Source of the DNA: Acidobacteriota bacterium
GTDB taxonomy: Bacteria; Acidobacteriota; Terriglobia; Bryobacterales; Bryobacteraceae
Length of the DNA stretch: 64,000 nucleotides
Assembly (NCBI GenBank): GCA_017307505.1
Contig: JAFKEE010000027.1
Location: 124,001 to 188,000, forward strand
Direction: 5' to 3'
The position numbers and the translations under genes were made by a program. The notes under the pieces were generated by a model. It was not told where the DNA came from and searched no databases. It worked only from the letters and a program-made list of their open reading frames with translations. Every line of letters starts with the position of its first letter. Within the stretch, counting starts at the first letter, position 1. Below, in pieces: positions 18,745 to 27,904 of the stretch.

Positions 18745-19296
18745 TCAGGCTTCAACCAGTTCTTTGACGCCGAAGAGCTCACGCAGGCGCCTGCGCACTC
18801 GGCACAGCCGGATCCGCACGGCCACAGCGCTTACACCCAACCGTGCGGCAATCTCCTCGGTGGCATAGCCTTCCTCGTAAAACAGACGAAGAATCAGGCT
18901 GTCGCGCTCGTTCCCGCCGCGAAGCACTCGCCGCAGATCGACCTGCGATTCGAGTTGCAGCGCCTGATGACCGCGGCTGCCATTCGTACACGGGCCGCAG
19001 CCGGTACTCAACGGAACCGTGCGATAAATCGTTCGCGCGATGTTCCGGAACATGTTTTTGGCGATCCCGTTCACCCAGCACACGATCGAGTCCGAACGCT
19101 GCAGTTGGTCTCGTCGCTCCCAGCCTCTCGCCCACGCGGCCTGCGCTATCTCTTCCGCCAGGTCGCCTCTGGCGCCTCGCGAATGCAGGAATCGCACAGT
19201 CCTTCCGAACCCTTCCTGGAATTCGTCTTCGAAGCTTGCCTCGTCTGCTGGACGGGGATTCCACTGCCCGGTTGGAACTCCTGGCTTGTCACACAT
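18745..19296 (-). CDS. ECF-type RNA polymerase sigma factor
   Basis: A 183-residue sigma-70-family factor. Region 2 is recognisable ('DLAEEIAQAAWARGWERRDQ', 'VCWVNGIAKNMFRNIAR') and region 4 is a clear helix-turn-helix ('ILRLFYEEGYATEEIAARLG', 'AVRIRLCRVRRRLRELF'). Start ATG 19296 is chosen for GAAGAAGG upstream; the frame remains open to 19509 but that part has no sigma-like features. No anti-sigma gene adjoins it, unlike the second ECF factor in this window. Confidence 0.78.
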   Translation of the reverse strand: MCDKPGVPTGQWNPRPADEASFEDEFQEGFGRTVRFLHSRGARGDLAEEIAQAAWARGWERRDQLQRSDSIVCWVNGIAKNMFRNIARTIYRTVPLSTGCGPCTNGSRGHQALQLESQVDLRRVLRGGNERDSLILRLFYEEGYATEEIAARLGVSAVAVRIRLCRVRRRLRELFGVKELVEA

Positions 19297-19545
19297 GCCC
19301 TTCTTCTTGCACTCCGCCTTCCAGAATCGCTGTTGACTGGAGACCCGGCCTTTCTTCCATCGGAATAATCGGGTTTCGAAGACAACGGCAACCCTTCGCA
19401 ACTTGCCCGCATGCCATCGCCCAGGCGCACCGAACGAAAGAGCGAAGACGGCTCGTCCTGTAGAACGCTGTGCGGCCTTCATCGAATTCCGTTGCCGCCG
19501 CTGAAACACATCCTTGGCCGCACGAGTCTACGCCCCGGAGGCCCA

Positions 19546-20043
19546 ATGCAACAGAGCGTTCTGCACACTTGTCTGATTGAAAACATCCGCGACATCTACG
19601 ATGCCGAGAAACAACTCACCAAGGCCATTCCCAGGCTCGCCAAAGCCGCAAGCTCAGAGGAACTGGCTCAGGCCCTGAACAAACATCTGAAGGAAACCGA
19701 GAATCAGGTGGACCGCATTGAGGAAGTCTTCAAACTCCTTCAGGTGCCGGCCCGCGGCAAAACCTGCAAGGGCATGAAAGGCCTGATCGAGGAAGGCAGC
19801 GAAGCCCTGAGTGAGCACGACGAGGGGCTCCAGCGCGATCTGGCCATCATCGCCGCGGCCCAGCGCGTCGAACACTATGAAATATCCGCTTATGGCACCG
19901 CTCGCGCTCTGGCCGAGCAACTGGATCAGACCGAGGTCGCCAAGCTCCTGCACCAGACCATGAAGGAGGAATCCACAGCCGATAGCAAGCTCACCGAGTG
20001 CGCGATGAGCCTTTACGACACGCAGGGCGCCATTCAGAATTAA
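19546..20043 (+). CDS. YciE/YciF-like ferritin-fold (DUF892) protein
   Basis: A 165-residue cytoplasmic four-helix protein of the DUF892 family. It has the expected start 'CLIENIRDIYDAEKQLTKAI', helices with 'LNKHLKETENQVDRIEEVF', then 'GLIEEGSEAL', 'AAAQRVEHYEISAYGTARAL' and 'HQTMKEESTADSKL', with the Glu/His pattern that can bind two metal ions. The family is induced by osmotic and oxidative stress. ATG 19546 follows CCGGAGG by 6 nt. It is transcribed alone. Confidence 0.88.
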   Translation: MQQSVLHTCLIENIRDIYDAEKQLTKAIPRLAKAASSEELAQALNKHLKETENQVDRIEEVFKLLQVPARGKTCKGMKGLIEEGSEALSEHDEGLQRDLAIIAAAQRVEHYEISAYGTARALAEQLDQTEVAKLLHQTMKEESTADSKLTECAMSLYDTQGAIQN

Positions 20044-20154
20044 GCACGGAAACAGGCAGTCCAGCGACCCGCGAAACCTTCGGGACCCTTGGCGGCCCGG
20101 CGCTCCGGCCCTCGGCCACAAGCGCCGCGCCGCCAGGCATCATTCCCTCTCGCG

Positions 20155-22851
20155 TCACTGCAATTCCGCCGGCGCCTGCTTACCCCCCTTCGCCTGAATC
20201 GTCACACTCGCCTCCGTCAATCCGGGCGCCGTCGCCTTCAGCCGGATCGCACCGCTTTGCTTCGAGCTCCGGATCACCACCAGCGCTCGTCCCTGGTACA
20301 GCCTGCGCCGGTTGCCCTGGTAGGACTCGGAATCCCGCCCGTCCGCATTGCCCACCGCCGCGATCAAACCCGGACCTTCCACTGCGAACTCAGCCTCCTG
20401 GTCTGCGCTCGTCTGCAGCCGCCCCTCCGCATCCACTGCTTCCACGGTCACGAAGGAAAGATCCTGGCCGTCTGCCTGCACAGCTGCACGATCCGCCGAC
20501 AACTTCAGCCGCGCCGGACGGCCCGTGGTCGTAAGGACGCTCTCCGCGACAACACGGTCGCCGCGCACGCCAACCGCCCTCAACTGGCCCGCCGAGTACG
20601 GCACATCGAACATCGCCTTGAACTCCTGCTCGCGGCCCGCCGGCTTCTCCCCGATCAACTGGCCGTTCAGGTACAGCCGGACCTTCTCCACCCCCGAGTA
20701 CACCTCCACCTGCAGCGTCTTTCCTTCCTGCCCGGGCCAGGTCCAACTGGGCATCGTGGGGAAAACCGCCCAGCCCGCCACCACCGTCTTCTTGCCCTCC
20801 GGCTCAGGCAGCCTGACCGTCGCATACACCCGGTCGCCACCGTTCCACAGAATGTCCCGATAATAGGACTGCGGCTTTCGATACCCCGTCAGGTCGATAT
20901 CTCCACACTGCGCCGCATGCCAGGGAAAGCCCGGAAACAGCGCACTCAGCGGAGACTCGCCGCCCTGCGCCGCACCCTGCGTCATCAGGGCGCTCATGTC
21001 CATCCCATTCGCCATCGCCAGGAACATCTTGTCGACCATCGACTGCATGCCCGACATCGCCTTGCTGGCCATCGCCGCCAGCTGAGGCGACCCGTAGCTC
21101 CACGACCCGATGCCCGACTCGCCCAGGTAGTCCATGGCGGTCCACACAAATTCCCCCAGGATGTACGGGTTGTCCTTCGACAGCCGCCACTCCGTGAACG
21201 CCGCCCCCGGGAACGATTCCGTAGTCATCATCAGCCGGCCAGGCAGCCGCCGGTGGTCCTCCTCGTGATGAGCCGCCAGATTGTAGTTGTACCCCGTCAC
21301 ATCGAGATTGGCGATCACCGCGTCCGGGTATTCGCCCGACGTGCTGGTCGGGAATGCCTGGCTCACCGGACGGCTGCTGTCGAGCGACCGCACCTGGGCC
21401 GCCAGCTTCTTCGCAATCCCTGGCCCTCGCTCCACCAGTACTTCGGGGATCTCGTTTCCGATGCTCCAGAAAATCACCGACGGATGATTGCGATCCCGCA
21501 GCACCATCGCCGAAAGATCGCGCTGCCACCACTCTTCAAAGTCGCGTCCATAGTCGAACTTCGCCTTGTTCGCCTTCCACGTGTCGAAGGCCTCATCAAA
21601 CACCAGCAGGCCCAACCGGTCGCACGCGTCCAGAAAGGCCGGGGATGGCGGGTTGTGAGATGTTCGCACCGCATTGAAGCCGGCCGCTTTCAGGATCTGC
21701 ACCCTCCGCTCTTCCGCACGGTCGAACGCCATCGCCCCCAACGGACCGTTGTCGTGATGCACACTCCCGCCCGCCAGTTTAATCGGCTTCCCATTCAGCA
21801 GCAGCCCCTTCTCCGCCGACCAGGTGATGGTCCGAATGCCAAAAGGCGTCTCGACCTCGTCCACCACCGTCCCACCCTGCAGAACTCGGGTCACCACACG
21901 GTACAGCGTGGGATCCTCCATCGACCAGAGCCTCGCTCGCGCCACCACGACTTCCTGATTCGCTTCGGCGGCGCCGCTTGCCGGCACCTCCAGACTCGAC
22001 TTGGCCGAGCCCGCCGGTTTCCCATTCCGGTCGAGGATCCTCGTCTCGACCGTGAATCCTGTCCGCGCGCTGCCCTCATTGGCCACGCGGGTTCGCACCG
22101 CAAGCGTGGCCCGATCACCCGCAACCGCTTTCGTCGTCACGAATACACCCCAGTCCGCCACGTGCGCCGGATGGATCACCACCACCCGAACATGCCGGTA
22201 GATGCCGGACCCGCTATACCACCGGCTGTTCGGCTGCTGCGAGTTGTCCACGCGCACCGCCAGGACATTCGGCTGCGTGAAGTCCAGGTCCGGAGTGAGA
22301 TCAAAGCGAAAGCTGGTGTACCCGTAAGGCTGATTGCCCAACTTATGGCCGTTCAGGTAGACCGTGGCATCCCGGTACACCCCGTCGAACACCACATGGA
22401 CGCGTTGCCCCTTCCATTCCGCGGGAGCCCGGAAGCTCCGGCGATACCACCCCGTGCCCGCCGGATAGAACCCGCCGCCGGAACCTGTCGGGTTGTCCTT
22501 CGCCGGTTTGCCCTCAATGCTCCAGTCGTGCGGCAAATCCACCTTGCGCCAACTCGTGTCGTCATACGATCTTGCTTCGGCACCGCTCGGATCGCCCAAC
22601 AGGAAGCGCCAGTTCGAATCCGCCGCGAGTTCCAACCGCGGCGAATTCGCAGGAGCGGCCGCCATCACCGTAAAGACGGCTGGCATCGACAACAGCGCCA
22701 GCATCACCGCCCAACAGCGGCAAGGCCGCAGCCCCACGCCTCCACGAACTATGCGTGTCAGCTGTCGAACACCCGGCACCCGGGCATCGCTCTCAAACCG
22801 AACCAGGGACCTCAGCGTGTCCGGAAAACTACGGTGGGCACTCTGTCTCAC
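20155..22851 (-). CDS. Glycoside hydrolase family 2 (beta-galactosidase-like)
   Basis: An 898-residue secreted GH2 enzyme. Domain order: jelly-roll sugar-binding domain ('DLPHDWSIEGKPAKDN'), immunoglobulin-like domain, TIM barrel with the family signature 'AVRTSHNPPSPAFLDACDR' and acid/base Glu in 'VIFWSIGNE', nucleophile Glu in 'YILGEFVWTAMDY', then C-terminal beta domains ('VEAVDAEGRLQTSADQEAEF', DUF4982-like and invasin-like). Start GTG 22851 lies 2 nt after the TetR stop with GAGG 5 nt upstream; a hydrophobic signal stretch follows at 'AVMLALLSMPAVFTVMAAAPA'. Likely exo-acting on beta-linked sugars, specificity unknown. Co-transcribed with and probably controlled by the TetR gene. Confidence 0.9.
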   Translation of the reverse strand: MRQSAHRSFPDTLRSLVRFESDARVPGVRQLTRIVRGGVGLRPCRCWAVMLALLSMPAVFTVMAAAPANSPRLELAADSNWRFLLGDPSGAEARSYDDTSWRKVDLPHDWSIEGKPAKDNPTGSGGGFYPAGTGWYRRSFRAPAEWKGQRVHVVFDGVYRDATVYLNGHKLGNQPYGYTSFRFDLTPDLDFTQPNVLAVRVDNSQQPNSRWYSGSGIYRHVRVVVIHPAHVADWGVFVTTKAVAGDRATLAVRTRVANEGSARTGFTVETRILDRNGKPAGSAKSSLEVPASGAAEANQEVVVARARLWSMEDPTLYRVVTRVLQGGTVVDEVETPFGIRTITWSAEKGLLLNGKPIKLAGGSVHHDNGPLGAMAFDRAEERRVQILKAAGFNAVRTSHNPPSPAFLDACDRLGLLVFDEAFDTWKANKAKFDYGRDFEEWWQRDLSAMVLRDRNHPSVIFWSIGNEIPEVLVERGPGIAKKLAAQVRSLDSSRPVSQAFPTSTSGEYPDAVIANLDVTGYNYNLAAHHEEDHRRLPGRLMMTTESFPGAAFTEWRLSKDNPYILGEFVWTAMDYLGESGIGSWSYGSPQLAAMASKAMSGMQSMVDKMFLAMANGMDMSALMTQGAAQGGESPLSALFPGFPWHAAQCGDIDLTGYRKPQSYYRDILWNGGDRVYATVRLPEPEGKKTVVAGWAVFPTMPSWTWPGQEGKTLQVEVYSGVEKVRLYLNGQLIGEKPAGREQEFKAMFDVPYSAGQLRAVGVRGDRVVAESVLTTTGRPARLKLSADRAAVQADGQDLSFVTVEAVDAEGRLQTSADQEAEFAVEGPGLIAAVGNADGRDSESYQGNRRRLYQGRALVVIRSSKQSGAIRLKATAPGLTEASVTIQAKGGKQAPAELQ

Positions 22852-22853
22852 AA

Positions 22854-23561
22854 CTACCTCTTCTTCCGCTTGCCCGAACTCGGGCTGTTCTTTCGTTTCA
22901 CTTCACTCGGCGGAGCGGGCGCCCGCATCCCGAGCAGGAGAATTCGAATCGTCTCGCGGAACAGCCGGTCCACCGGTTGTCCGTACTCCATTTCCACCCG
23001 CCGCCCCAGAGACGCCAGCCGCCGTTGCGCCCCAATCACGGCATTGATCACCGCGTGCATTGTGAGTTCCGGATCCAGATCCGGCCGGAGCGTGCCATCC
23101 GCAATCCCTGCCCGAACCAGAGTGCTGAAGTATTCCAATCCTCCAGGACTGACCTGTGCTTCCAGCGACAGCAGCCGTTCCGGCGACCATTGCCGCGCGT
23201 ACATCGAATCGAACTGAGCCATGAACCGGATCTTCGAAGGACTCTGAGTGAACCCCTCGGCCATGAACTCGAGCAGGGCAGTGATCTTGTCCAACGCCGT
23301 AGCCGCGGCATCCATCGCCTTCTTGGCTCGTTCCGCCCCGTCCGCAAACACATCCGCGACAATCGCCCAGACGATATCGTCTTTGTTCGAAAAGTACTCG
23401 TACAGCGTAGACGGCCGGATGCCGGCGCCATTGACAATCTCGGCGATGCTCACCCGGTCGATCCCGTGTTCGTCGAACAGCTTCTCCGCCGCATCCAGGA
23501 TGCGCTGGCGCTGCCGGACTCGATGCGAGCTATACGTTCCTCGTTTTGCGGCTTCGTTCAT
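22854..23561 (-). CDS. TetR-family regulator of the GH2 operon
   Basis: A 235-residue TetR-like protein with a standard N-terminal helix-turn-helix ('RILDAAEKLFDEHGIDRVS', 'IVNGAGIRPSTLYEYFSNKD') and a variable C-terminal sensor domain ending in a basic Lys/Arg-rich tail (KRKNSPSSGKRKKR). It is the first gene of a two-gene unit with the GH2 enzyme, 2 nt apart. An inverted repeat 40 nt upstream is a good operator candidate, so a sugar-responsive autorepressor is a reasonable guess. Confidence 0.88.
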   Translation of the reverse strand: MNEAAKRGTYSSHRVRQRQRILDAAEKLFDEHGIDRVSIAEIVNGAGIRPSTLYEYFSNKDDIVWAIVADVFADGAERAKKAMDAAATALDKITALLEFMAEGFTQSPSKIRFMAQFDSMYARQWSPERLLSLEAQVSPGGLEYFSTLVRAGIADGTLRPDLDPELTMHAVINAVIGAQRRLASLGRRVEMEYGQPVDRLFRETIRILLLGMRAPAPPSEVKRKNSPSSGKRKKR

Positions 23562-23600
23562 AGCGCTTCCGGCCAGCGGACGATTCCGAAGCTCAGTCCA

Positions 23601-23623
23601 AATTCGAATAGCACTTTCGAATT
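23601..23623. promoter_or_regulatory. Inverted-repeat operator candidate before tetR-GH2
   Basis: AATTCGAA (23601-23608) and TTCGAATT (23616-23623) are exact inverted copies 7 nt apart, located 40 nt upstream of the TetR start. Confidence 0.6.
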
Positions 23624-24031
23624 AGCCTATCCCTCGACCCGGAGACTGTCAACAGGAAACAGGCCGCACGAGCAAAGTGCACCCTGCGAATCCCAGGGAG
23701 ACCGCGGCCTGGCAGAGGACCTTTCCCAAACCCGCCACGAGGACGAAATGCTGCAAATTGGAGTCACACGCACGGTAAGTGCCGGCAGAGATTCTCCGCT
23801 CACACGGTCAGCCGGAAGGAATTCTAATTTCAAAAGTTGTCCGGCCAACTGTTTTCCGTAAACGGAGAATTCTGTCTTAATTGACTTATGATGGGGTGGT
23901 AGTGAGTGGAAGATCCTTGAAGCGTCCGGCAGACATATCCACTCCTGTCCTCAAGGAAGGACGGGCCCACCAGCCAAACGCAACGATGCGATCGCGGATC
24001 TCCTGGTGCAGGCCGCCGTCGCCGGTGAACT
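23624..24031. other. Intergenic region, nothing recognised
   Basis: 408 nt of lower coding character with short open frames only; no RNA or repeat identified. Confidence 0.3.
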
Positions 24032-24277
24032 TCACTTCGTCACGGTCGGATTTCGTTTCTGAAGCTTCTGTAGGAAGCGTACCGCATGTTCGCCGGCCAG
24101 TACGCCGACCAATCCAAACAACATCAGCAGCACATATACTGTGCCTCTGCTATAAGTCAGTCTCTGAACTCCGAAGACTGAAAACAGAACCACAGCTGCA
24201 AGTAATCCTATGATCCGCGCCGCTAGAATCACGTGTCCTCTCTGTAGCAATGTCGGTCTACGGAAGAACTCCACCAC
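24032..24277 (-). CDS. Possible small two-helix membrane protein
   Basis: An 81-residue frame with two convincing membrane helices ('VILAARIIGLLAAVVLFSVF' and 'VYVLLMLFGLVGVLAGEHAV') and basic ends. It starts with GTG and has no clear ribosome site, so it could be chance or a remnant. It sits at the edge of the gene-poor island. Confidence 0.4.
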   Translation of the reverse strand: MVEFFRRPTLLQRGHVILAARIIGLLAAVVLFSVFGVQRLTYSRGTVYVLLMLFGLVGVLAGEHAVRFLQKLQKRNPTVTK

Positions 24278-24435
24278 ATACTGTCAGGGTGGTGATTGCA
24301 CAATAAGCGCCGGACGGGCGTCTGGACGGGGCACAGCCTGGTTCGGCCCAGCCTCTTCTCGCCTCCTGGATCCATGCCCTTGCCGTACGATTTACAGCGC
24401 AATGATGAACAGCATAGTCGGTGATTCCCTGGTAA

Positions 24436-24898
24436 TCAACCGGCGTCCAGAGCCTTCTCCTCTTGGGTTCTGTCGCTCGCCCCGTGGACTCCTGGTTGCT
24501 TGCTTGACTTTCGAAGGCGTCGATACTCTTCTTGCTGCTCCGGTGTTTCAAACAGTTGACGCCAGTTCTCGACTCCGCCAGATCTTCGTAAGAACTCCAT
24601 GTAGAGGACCCGGCGACGGTCATGGCCACTGAAACGCACCTCAGCACTCGACCATTCGTAATCGACCGGCTGCTCCGCCAGCCCTGTTCGAATCGGATTT
24701 GGTTCGACGTAGCGACTTGCTGTCCAAAGGTGGGCGGGCCCATCGGGCAGGAGTAGAATCGGTTCTGCCAGAGATGCCCGCAACGCGAGCGTTGAAATCC
24801 TGTGCGATTCGTCCATCAACGCGCCGCAGGAAGACTGCCAGCGAGTTCTCTTCCGGATGGACGGGAATCAGATGTATGCGATTGCGCATCACGCAGTT
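24436..24898 (-). pseudogene. Decayed REP-associated tyrosine transposase (RAYT / IS200-like)
   Basis: Two overlapping minus-strand frames together match a RAYT. The upstream frame gives 'NCVMRNRIHLIPVHPEENSL' and 'FLRRVDGRIAQDFNARVAG', equivalent to the HUH-type motif normally read as YCLMPNHVHLI. The downstream frame continues with 'AHLWTASRYVEPNPIRTGLA', 'DYEWSSAEVRFSGHD' and 'GGVENWRQLF'. A frameshift near 24770 splits them, the first His of the HxH motif is lost (NRIH for NHVH) and the N-terminal third is not recognisable. The gene is therefore dead. RAYTs normally mobilise REP palindromes. Confidence 0.75.
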
Positions 24899-25837
24899 AC
24901 TCGCTGTTCTACAAAGCTCCGATCGCGCCGCCTGGTAAGCAGCGGCACGTCAAGGTCGACTTGACCGAGGCCGCAAAGCAACGGCTAGTGGGGGCACGAG
25001 TGCGCGCCCGGAAAGGATATGTGACTCCAACTGCTCAGAATCACTGAGGCAACGTTCCGCCGGAACCATATCAAGGAGACGGCTACAATCCGGCAACCGT
25101 GAAGCCACGAAATCAATCCCGAACTACAGCATCTGGCTTGACTCCATTCCACTGGCGGCCACTGCGGCCCCCCGTGCATGAATTACACTCAGTCAACCTG
25201 CCTGTGCTTTGGCGAGCGCCAGTAGGAGGCGCAGAGTCGAACTGCTGCGTGGCATAATGCATTTGGTCCATCAGGTTTGGCAAATGCAAATCATGACAAA
25301 TTGATCAACGAGGCATCGAACGCGGAACCAGTTGAAAGGTGGCGGGAATGGCCTGTGTGAATTCATTGACCTCTGCTCGAAGGGCCAACCAGATGCCCTC
25401 GTTGTGAACTCCATGGCTACAATGGCTTAAGCTTGAATCGACGGCAGTGCTGCATGGAGCGCGTTTCCAGGACAGAGGAAGTCCAGGCGGAGTCCACCTC
25501 GCGAGCGGCGGTGAGGCGAGCGCCCCTGAAATCTTCGCCGCTGTAGTCCGGTCTGGCACGCTCTATCATTTTGGGGGCGGCCCTGCGCGAGTCACCGCGG
25601 AACCCAGAATATCTTCCATTTCAATTCAGCAACTTACCACCAGCCTCTTCGAAAACTCCCACCCTCTCATGCCATAATCCCGCTTCGACTGGCACGAAAC
25701 CCAGTCAATGAGATTCGGCCGCCCGCCCAGGCGCCCCGTCTCCAGTTCTTTGACATCCGCACCGCCCCACAACCCACGCCCGCGCTCCCGTTCATCTTCC
25801 AGCCGGAACCGGAGCGCGCACACGCGGGCATCACCAC
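24899..25837. other. Gene-poor stretch, nothing recognised
   Basis: About 940 nt without a credible gene on either strand. Open frames here are short and have no family resemblance. Probably decayed sequence between the RAYT remnant and the repeat array. Confidence 0.4.
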
Positions 25838-25842
25838 AATTT

Positions 25843-26348
25843 TGAGGGATCAAACCCATTCCACCGCCCACCAGCCCAAACGGCAGGTGTCGGCACGATC
25901 CATACGCCAACCCGTACACCAGCTCATTTTTGAGGGAACAAAGCCATTCCTCCGACCAGTGCCCTCAGACAATCCCTTCCAAACGCACCCGGCCCGCTCC
26001 AATCCGCTCGTACCGAGCGATCAAACCCAATCCGGTTCGCTCAGAAGAACGCGTATAGATTCACCAGCCAGGCCGCAATTCCATCCGCCGTGAGGGAACA
26101 AAGCCATTCTCCCTGCGTCGACCGAAAGGCCCGCCGGTCCCACCCGGAGCTCCCAATCCAACCGCCACGAGGGAACAAACCCATTCCGGACGTCATTACT
26201 CCCGACGCCTCCGTCAGCATTCAAACCAGCAAACAACCGCGTTTTTGAGGGAACAAACCCATCCGCGCGACGCAATCCAGCCCAAGGAGCTGGCCCGACA
26301 CCTCCGCCCACCCCGAAACCCCACGATTTTGAGGTAACAAACCCATTC
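25843..26348 (-). repeat. Seven interspersed 19-bp repeats, spacing 77-88 bp
   Basis: Copies of TGAGGGAACAAACCCATTC (plus strand) start at 25843, 25931, 26014, 26091, 26168, 26246 and 26330. Spacings are 88, 83, 77, 77, 78 and 84 bp. Copies 2 and 4 read AAAGCC, copy 3 is the most diverged, copies 1, 2, 6 and 7 are preceded by a T-run. Intervening sequences are unique, C-rich on the plus strand. Read on the minus strand each copy starts with ATG-GGT-TTG-TTC-CCT (M-G/A-L-F-P). Period variation and the short core exclude an ordinary CRISPR. Function unknown. Confidence 0.85.
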
Positions 26349-26450
26349 GTCCACCCGGTTCTTCCGCCCCACAAACACAAACAGCCGCCACGCACTCTCA
26401 TGCATGGCGGCTGCTCTCTCCGGCCCGGTCCAAACCCGGCCCGGCCCGTC

Positions 26451-27866
26451 CTACTTCTTCCGCAACACCCCGCCCTTCGGCGTCTTCGGTGTCGGAGCAG
26501 GGAAGGGATACACATCCGGCATCACCTTCACGCCCGTGGTGAACTTCCATTCACTTCCGCCCGGCGTCGGGAACGTCAGCTCCAGAAACGAAGCCGAATA
26601 CCCATGCTCCGGCTTCGCCAGCTTCACCACCCACTTGTTCGGGCTCTCCTCCGCCACATCTTTACTCTGATACGCCGGCCCAATCTGCTCCAGCCGGAAA
26701 TCGCGCGCCTCCGGGTTCGTCGCGCTCCACAGTTTCACCGCGCTCGGCTTGTCCTTGCACGTCACCGTGATAATGCCGTCTTTCGAAATCGACCAGTCGA
26801 ACTCCGGCCGCTTCCAGCTCTTCACGATCGACTCGTAATAGGACGCCAGGCTCTGCGCCGCATCCGATCGCCGCGTCACCCCATGGTCTGTGTTCGGCAC
26901 ATACCGCAGGTACTTCTCGCCCTTCAGGTCGTTCCAGTAGAACTGCGACGAGTCCACCACGAAGAACTGGTCGCCCGCCGAGTTCACAATGTACTTCGGC
27001 ATCGTCATCCGGTCCCGGTACTCGTACGGCTCTTCAATCTCCAGCAGCTTCTTGTACTGCTCCGTACCCTGCCACTCCATGATTCCGTGCTCGACGTAAT
27101 CCTTCACCGCCGGCGCCCAGAACCCATACACCCGCCAGTGATGCGTGAACGACGCTTCCATGTTCAACATATCGATCACCACCGGCATCACCGCGATCAC
27201 GCGCTTGTCCACCGCGCCCACCGTCCACGTCGTCCAGCCGCGCTTGCTGCCGCCCGTCACCACCCACCGCGCCACCTTCACTTTGCCGCCCGCCTCGCTC
27301 GCCAGAAACTCCTGCGTTGCGTCCATCGACTTCACCGCGCCCTTCGTCATCGGCAGCCGCAGCGGCCACTTCTCGTCGCCCGTCTCCAGGAACTTCTGCC
27401 ACGTGAACGCGATGATCGCGTCTTCCGTCCGCTGCCGCGATTCGCCATAAAAACTCAGCGGCTGGTTCGGGATCATCTTCAGATCCACCGTCACACTCTG
27501 CGTCTTCGCCGCCATCCCCGCCAGGAACACATCCTGCTTGTCCGGAGCCGCATTGTTATTGCTCCCGCCGCCAATCGCCAGCAGCGCAATGTCGCTTTCC
27601 ACCTTCTCCGGCTTGTACACCGTCACCCAGTGCTTCCATTCCGTCCTGTTCACTTCGGCAGTCGTAAGATAGTTCTGAGAAGTGACATTTAGGACGTAGG
27701 CGGTCACGCCCTGGCCCGGAATCGTCTTCACCAGTTCCCACTTGTAAGCGGGATCCGGCTTGGCGACATAACGGTCGAGAGCCGTTTCTTTCTTGGTCTG
27801 CGCGCACACAGACAGGCCTACAACGGCAAGCAGGGCTAGGGAATGAGTGATTCGGTTGTGATACAT
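26451..27866 (-). CDS. PhoPQ-activated pathogenicity-related (PqaA-like) secreted protein
   Basis: A 471-residue protein with a signal peptide (MYHNRITHSLALLAVVGLSVCAQ) and an alpha/beta-hydrolase-like body of the PhoPQ_related family. Visible blocks are 'DIALLAIGGGSNNN', 'RTEDAIIAFTWQKFL', the nucleophile-elbow-like 'VVTGGSKRGWTTW', 'MPVVIDMLNM', 'NSAGDQFFVVDSSQFYW' and 'YVPNTDHGV' with the late Asp/His. The name derives from Salmonella PqaA; members occur in free-living bacteria and their substrate is unknown. Start 27866 is chosen to give a standard signal peptide; an in-frame ATG also lies at 27884. Divergent from tdh with a 38-nt gap. Confidence 0.85.
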   Translation of the reverse strand: MYHNRITHSLALLAVVGLSVCAQTKKETALDRYVAKPDPAYKWELVKTIPGQGVTAYVLNVTSQNYLTTAEVNRTEWKHWVTVYKPEKVESDIALLAIGGGSNNNAAPDKQDVFLAGMAAKTQSVTVDLKMIPNQPLSFYGESRQRTEDAIIAFTWQKFLETGDEKWPLRLPMTKGAVKSMDATQEFLASEAGGKVKVARWVVTGGSKRGWTTWTVGAVDKRVIAVMPVVIDMLNMEASFTHHWRVYGFWAPAVKDYVEHGIMEWQGTEQYKKLLEIEEPYEYRDRMTMPKYIVNSAGDQFFVVDSSQFYWNDLKGEKYLRYVPNTDHGVTRRSDAAQSLASYYESIVKSWKRPEFDWSISKDGIITVTCKDKPSAVKLWSATNPEARDFRLEQIGPAYQSKDVAEESPNKWVVKLAKPEHGYSASFLELTFPTPGGSEWKFTTGVKVMPDVYPFPAPTPKTPKGGVLRKK

Positions 27867-27904
27867 GGAACCCGCATAAATCATAACCGATATACTAGGT
27901 TCAA

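Noticed and set aside
20089-23217. A 1042-residue plus-strand open frame
   Set aside because: It is antisense to the GH2 and TetR genes, which have full domain signatures; the translation is Arg/Pro/His-rich noise typical of high-GC antisense.
25305-25677. Short open frames (84 and 76 residues) on both strands
   Set aside because: No ribosome site, no family resemblance, and they overlap one another in a gene-poor stretch.
25843-26348. CRISPR array
   Set aside because: Repeat core is only 19 bp, spacing varies by 11 bp, spacers are 58-69 nt, and no cas genes are present.
26021-26515. A 164-residue minus-strand frame through the repeat array
   Set aside because: Low-complexity Gly/Arg-rich translation broken by repeat-derived peptides in shifting frames; no start signal; it runs into the end of the PhoPQ-related gene.
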